Positions 6,369 to 7,379 of a stretch of 7,379 nt of DNA are shown in pieces (the stretch's first letter is position 1; each line of letters starts with the position of its first letter). The stretch is from an uncultured Lachnospiraceae bacterium (GTDB taxonomy: Bacteria; Bacillota; Clostridia; Lachnospirales; Lachnospiraceae), in NCBI GenBank assembly GCA_947175305.1, contig CAMWMO010000068.1:1-7379 (forward strand). Reading direction: 5' to 3'. A program made the position numbers and the translations under genes. Under the pieces are notes generated by a model that was not told the DNA's origin, searched no databases, and saw nothing but the letters and a program-made list of their open reading frames with translations.

Positions 6369-6752
6369 ATGATACAACAGAATACGGTAAGCAGAGGAGA
6401 GATTGAAAAAACAATCTCGGATTTTATGCTGGAACTGGGTATACCGGCGCACTTGCGGGGATATCAGTTTTTGCGCAGCGCATTGGAGATGTGCATAGAG
6501 GATATGGAGCTGGTGGGAAGCGTTACCAAGCTGCTGTATCCGGATCTCGCGAAGCTGTACCAGACCACGGATACGAAGATCGAACGGGCGATCCGCAACG
6601 CCATCGAGGTATCCTGGGACAGAGGGAATACGGAACTTTTTGAGGAGCTGTTTGGTTACAGCAACAGTCCGGAGTATACCAGGCCCACCAACAGTGAGTA
6701 TATTGCGGTGGTTGCGGATTACATACGCCTGAAAAACGGCCTGATAGGATAA
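6369..6752 (+). CDS. Stand-alone Spo0A C-terminal DNA-binding domain protein
   Basis: This 127-residue protein corresponds almost entirely to the Spo0A effector domain and lacks the N-terminal phosphoreceiver. Shared landmarks with Bacillus Spo0A, from memory, are LGIPAHLRGY (23-32), VGSVTKLLYPDLAK (49-62), the recognition-helix segment KIERAIRNAIEVSWDRGN (70-87), LFGYS (94-98), equivalent to the sigma-A-contact region, and RPTNSEYIAVVADYIRL (105-121). A DNA-binding transcription factor is therefore expected, but it could not be switched by phosphorylation of its own receiver. I chose the ATG at 6369 because AAAGGAG (6352-6358) lies ten bases upstream and the homology starts soon after. An in-frame ATG at 6270 has no ribosome binding site and would translate the folded leader. 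It follows fcl by 124 bases and is closed by a strong terminator, so it is likely the last gene of the unit. Target genes are unknown. Confidence 0.9.
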   Translation: MIQQNTVSRGEIEKTISDFMLELGIPAHLRGYQFLRSALEMCIEDMELVGSVTKLLYPDLAKLYQTTDTKIERAIRNAIEVSWDRGNTELFEELFGYSNSPEYTRPTNSEYIAVVADYIRLKNGLIG

Positions 6753-6761
6753 AAATGGCAG

Positions 6762-6799
6762 ATAAAAATGGGAAGAGACACGTCTCTTCCCATTTTTAT
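6762..6799. terminator. Strong intrinsic terminator, near-symmetrical
   Basis: ATAAAAATGGGAAGAGA (6762-6778) is perfectly complementary to 6783-6799, a 17-bp stem with loop CACG. The right arm contains TTTTT (6793-6797) and the left arm AAAAA, so it can act in both directions. It starts nine bases after the stop of the Spo0A-domain gene and ends that transcription unit. Confidence 0.9.
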
Positions 6800-6815
6800 G
6801 TAAATGTGGTATACT
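6787..6815 (+). promoter_or_regulatory. Extended -10 promoter of the glycosyltransferase gene
   Basis: TGGTATACT (6807-6815) is an extended -10 with TATACT 5 of 6 to consensus. TTCCCA (6787-6792; 4 of 6) lies 17 bases upstream, within the right arm of the terminator. The inferred start is near 6822, about 45 bases before the ATG at 6867. Confidence 0.65.
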
Positions 6816-6866
6816 TACTTTAATTATCGCCAAAACATAAATTATTTAGGGAGAAGGCGAAGGGCT

Positions 6867-7379
6867 ATGAAATTACTCAGTGTCATTGTACCCTGCTATA
6901 ATGAGGAAGAGAATGTCAGGGATTTCTATGATGAGTTATGTAAAAATACAGATTTTTTCCGGCAGAAGGAAATAGAGCTTGAAATTTTGTACGTAGATGA
7001 CGGCTCGAAGGATAACACAGTCTCCGAAGTGAAAAAGCTTCACGGGGAGGATGAGCGGGTGCGTCTCATCTCCTTTTCCCGCAATTTTGGTAAAGAGGCG
7101 GCAATCTATGCGGGACTGCAGAAGTGCAGGGGAGATCTGGCGGTGCTGATGGATGCGGATCTGCAGGATCCGCCGTCGCTGTTACCGGAAATGTACGCTT
7201 ATATTGAACAGGGCTATGACTCGGTGGCGACCAGGCGGGTGAACAGAAAAGGCGAGCCGCTGATCCGTTCTTTCTTTGCCAGAATGTTCTATCGTCTGAT
7301 GAATAAGATTTCCCGCACGGAGATCGTGGATGGCGCCCGGGATTATCGTCTGATGACCAGACCGGTGGTGGATGCGATC
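6867..7379 (+). CDS. Family 2 glycosyltransferase, DPM1/GtrB-like (partial, 3' end outside window)
   Basis: The first 171 codons are visible and the frame is open to the window edge. The GT-A fold signatures of GT2 are clear: SVIVPCYNEEENV (5-17), the nucleotide-sugar loop VDDGS (43-47), SRNFGKEAAIYAGL (71-84), and DADLQDPP (96-103), which carries the metal-binding DxD. These match the dolichol-/polyprenyl-phosphate sugar synthase branch (DPM1, GtrB, ArnC-like), which moves a sugar from a nucleotide donor to undecaprenyl phosphate on the cytoplasmic face. Members usually end in two or more membrane segments, expected beyond 7379. AGAAGG (6852-6857) lies nine bases before the ATG. It has its own promoter after a terminator, so it is a separate unit from fcl. 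The exact sugar and acceptor cannot be told from this part. Confidence 0.92.
   Translation, partial: MKLLSVIVPCYNEEENVRDFYDELCKNTDFFRQKEIELEILYVDDGSKDNTVSEVKKLHGEDERVRLISFSRNFGKEAAIYAGLQKCRGDLAVLMDADLQDPPSLLPEMYAYIEQGYDSVATRRVNRKGEPLIRSFFARMFYRLMNKISRTEIVDGARDYRLMTRPVVDAI

Noticed and set aside
6213..6833. 206-codon open frame on the reverse strand
   Set aside because: It runs antisense through the end of fcl, the leader, the Spo0A-domain gene and the terminator hairpin. The forward frame has clear Spo0A homology.

Overview
The window looks like part of a chromosome from a low-to-mid GC spore-former-lineage Firmicute, most likely a gut Clostridia/Lachnospiraceae-type bacterium. The support is a DUF3048 (YerB-like) lipoprotein, a Spo0A-type DNA-binding domain, strong AGGAGG-type ribosome binding sites, and sigma-A-like promoters and intrinsic terminators. 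This taxonomic placement is inference; no rRNA or marker gene is present.

Layout. Positions 1-34 hold the last codons of a forward gene, closed by an intrinsic terminator (33-68). A reverse-strand DUF3048 lipoprotein gene (197-1351) follows, with its own probable terminator (114-169) and promoter (1405-1433). A divergent intergenic region (1352-1557) carries that promoter and a good forward promoter (1487-1515). The forward promoter starts a sugar-nucleotide run: rfbD (1558-2394, last step of dTDP-L-rhamnose), gmd (2439-3506, first step of GDP-L-fucose), a large polytopic membrane protein resembling the LIC_10190 family (3508-5223, one base after gmd), and fcl (5303-6244, second step of GDP-L-fucose). 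After fcl comes a 124-base gap that can fold into a long stem (6265-6351) directly in front of a ribosome binding site. That site serves a 127-residue stand-alone Spo0A C-terminal DNA-binding domain (6369-6752). A 17-bp perfect hairpin terminator (6762-6799) ends the unit. A new promoter (6787-6815) then drives a DPM1/GtrB-type family 2 glycosyltransferase (6867 to beyond the window).

How the genes work together. Rhamnose and fucose donors, a membrane protein of the kind found in surface-polysaccharide loci, and a polyprenyl-phosphate-sugar-type glycosyltransferase together indicate a surface polysaccharide (capsule, exopolysaccharide or wall glycan) containing deoxyhexoses. The least ordinary part is the 3' end of the fcl unit. 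There, a receiver-less Spo0A effector domain sits behind a structured leader holding one exact Spo0A-box-like heptamer (TGTCGAA), and a second heptamer (TGACGAA) overlaps the -35 of the rfbD promoter. A local regulator controlling this glycan locus, possibly linked to the sporulation regulon, is a testable inference and is not shown by the sequence alone.

No tRNA, rRNA, CRISPR array, transposase or integrase was seen.
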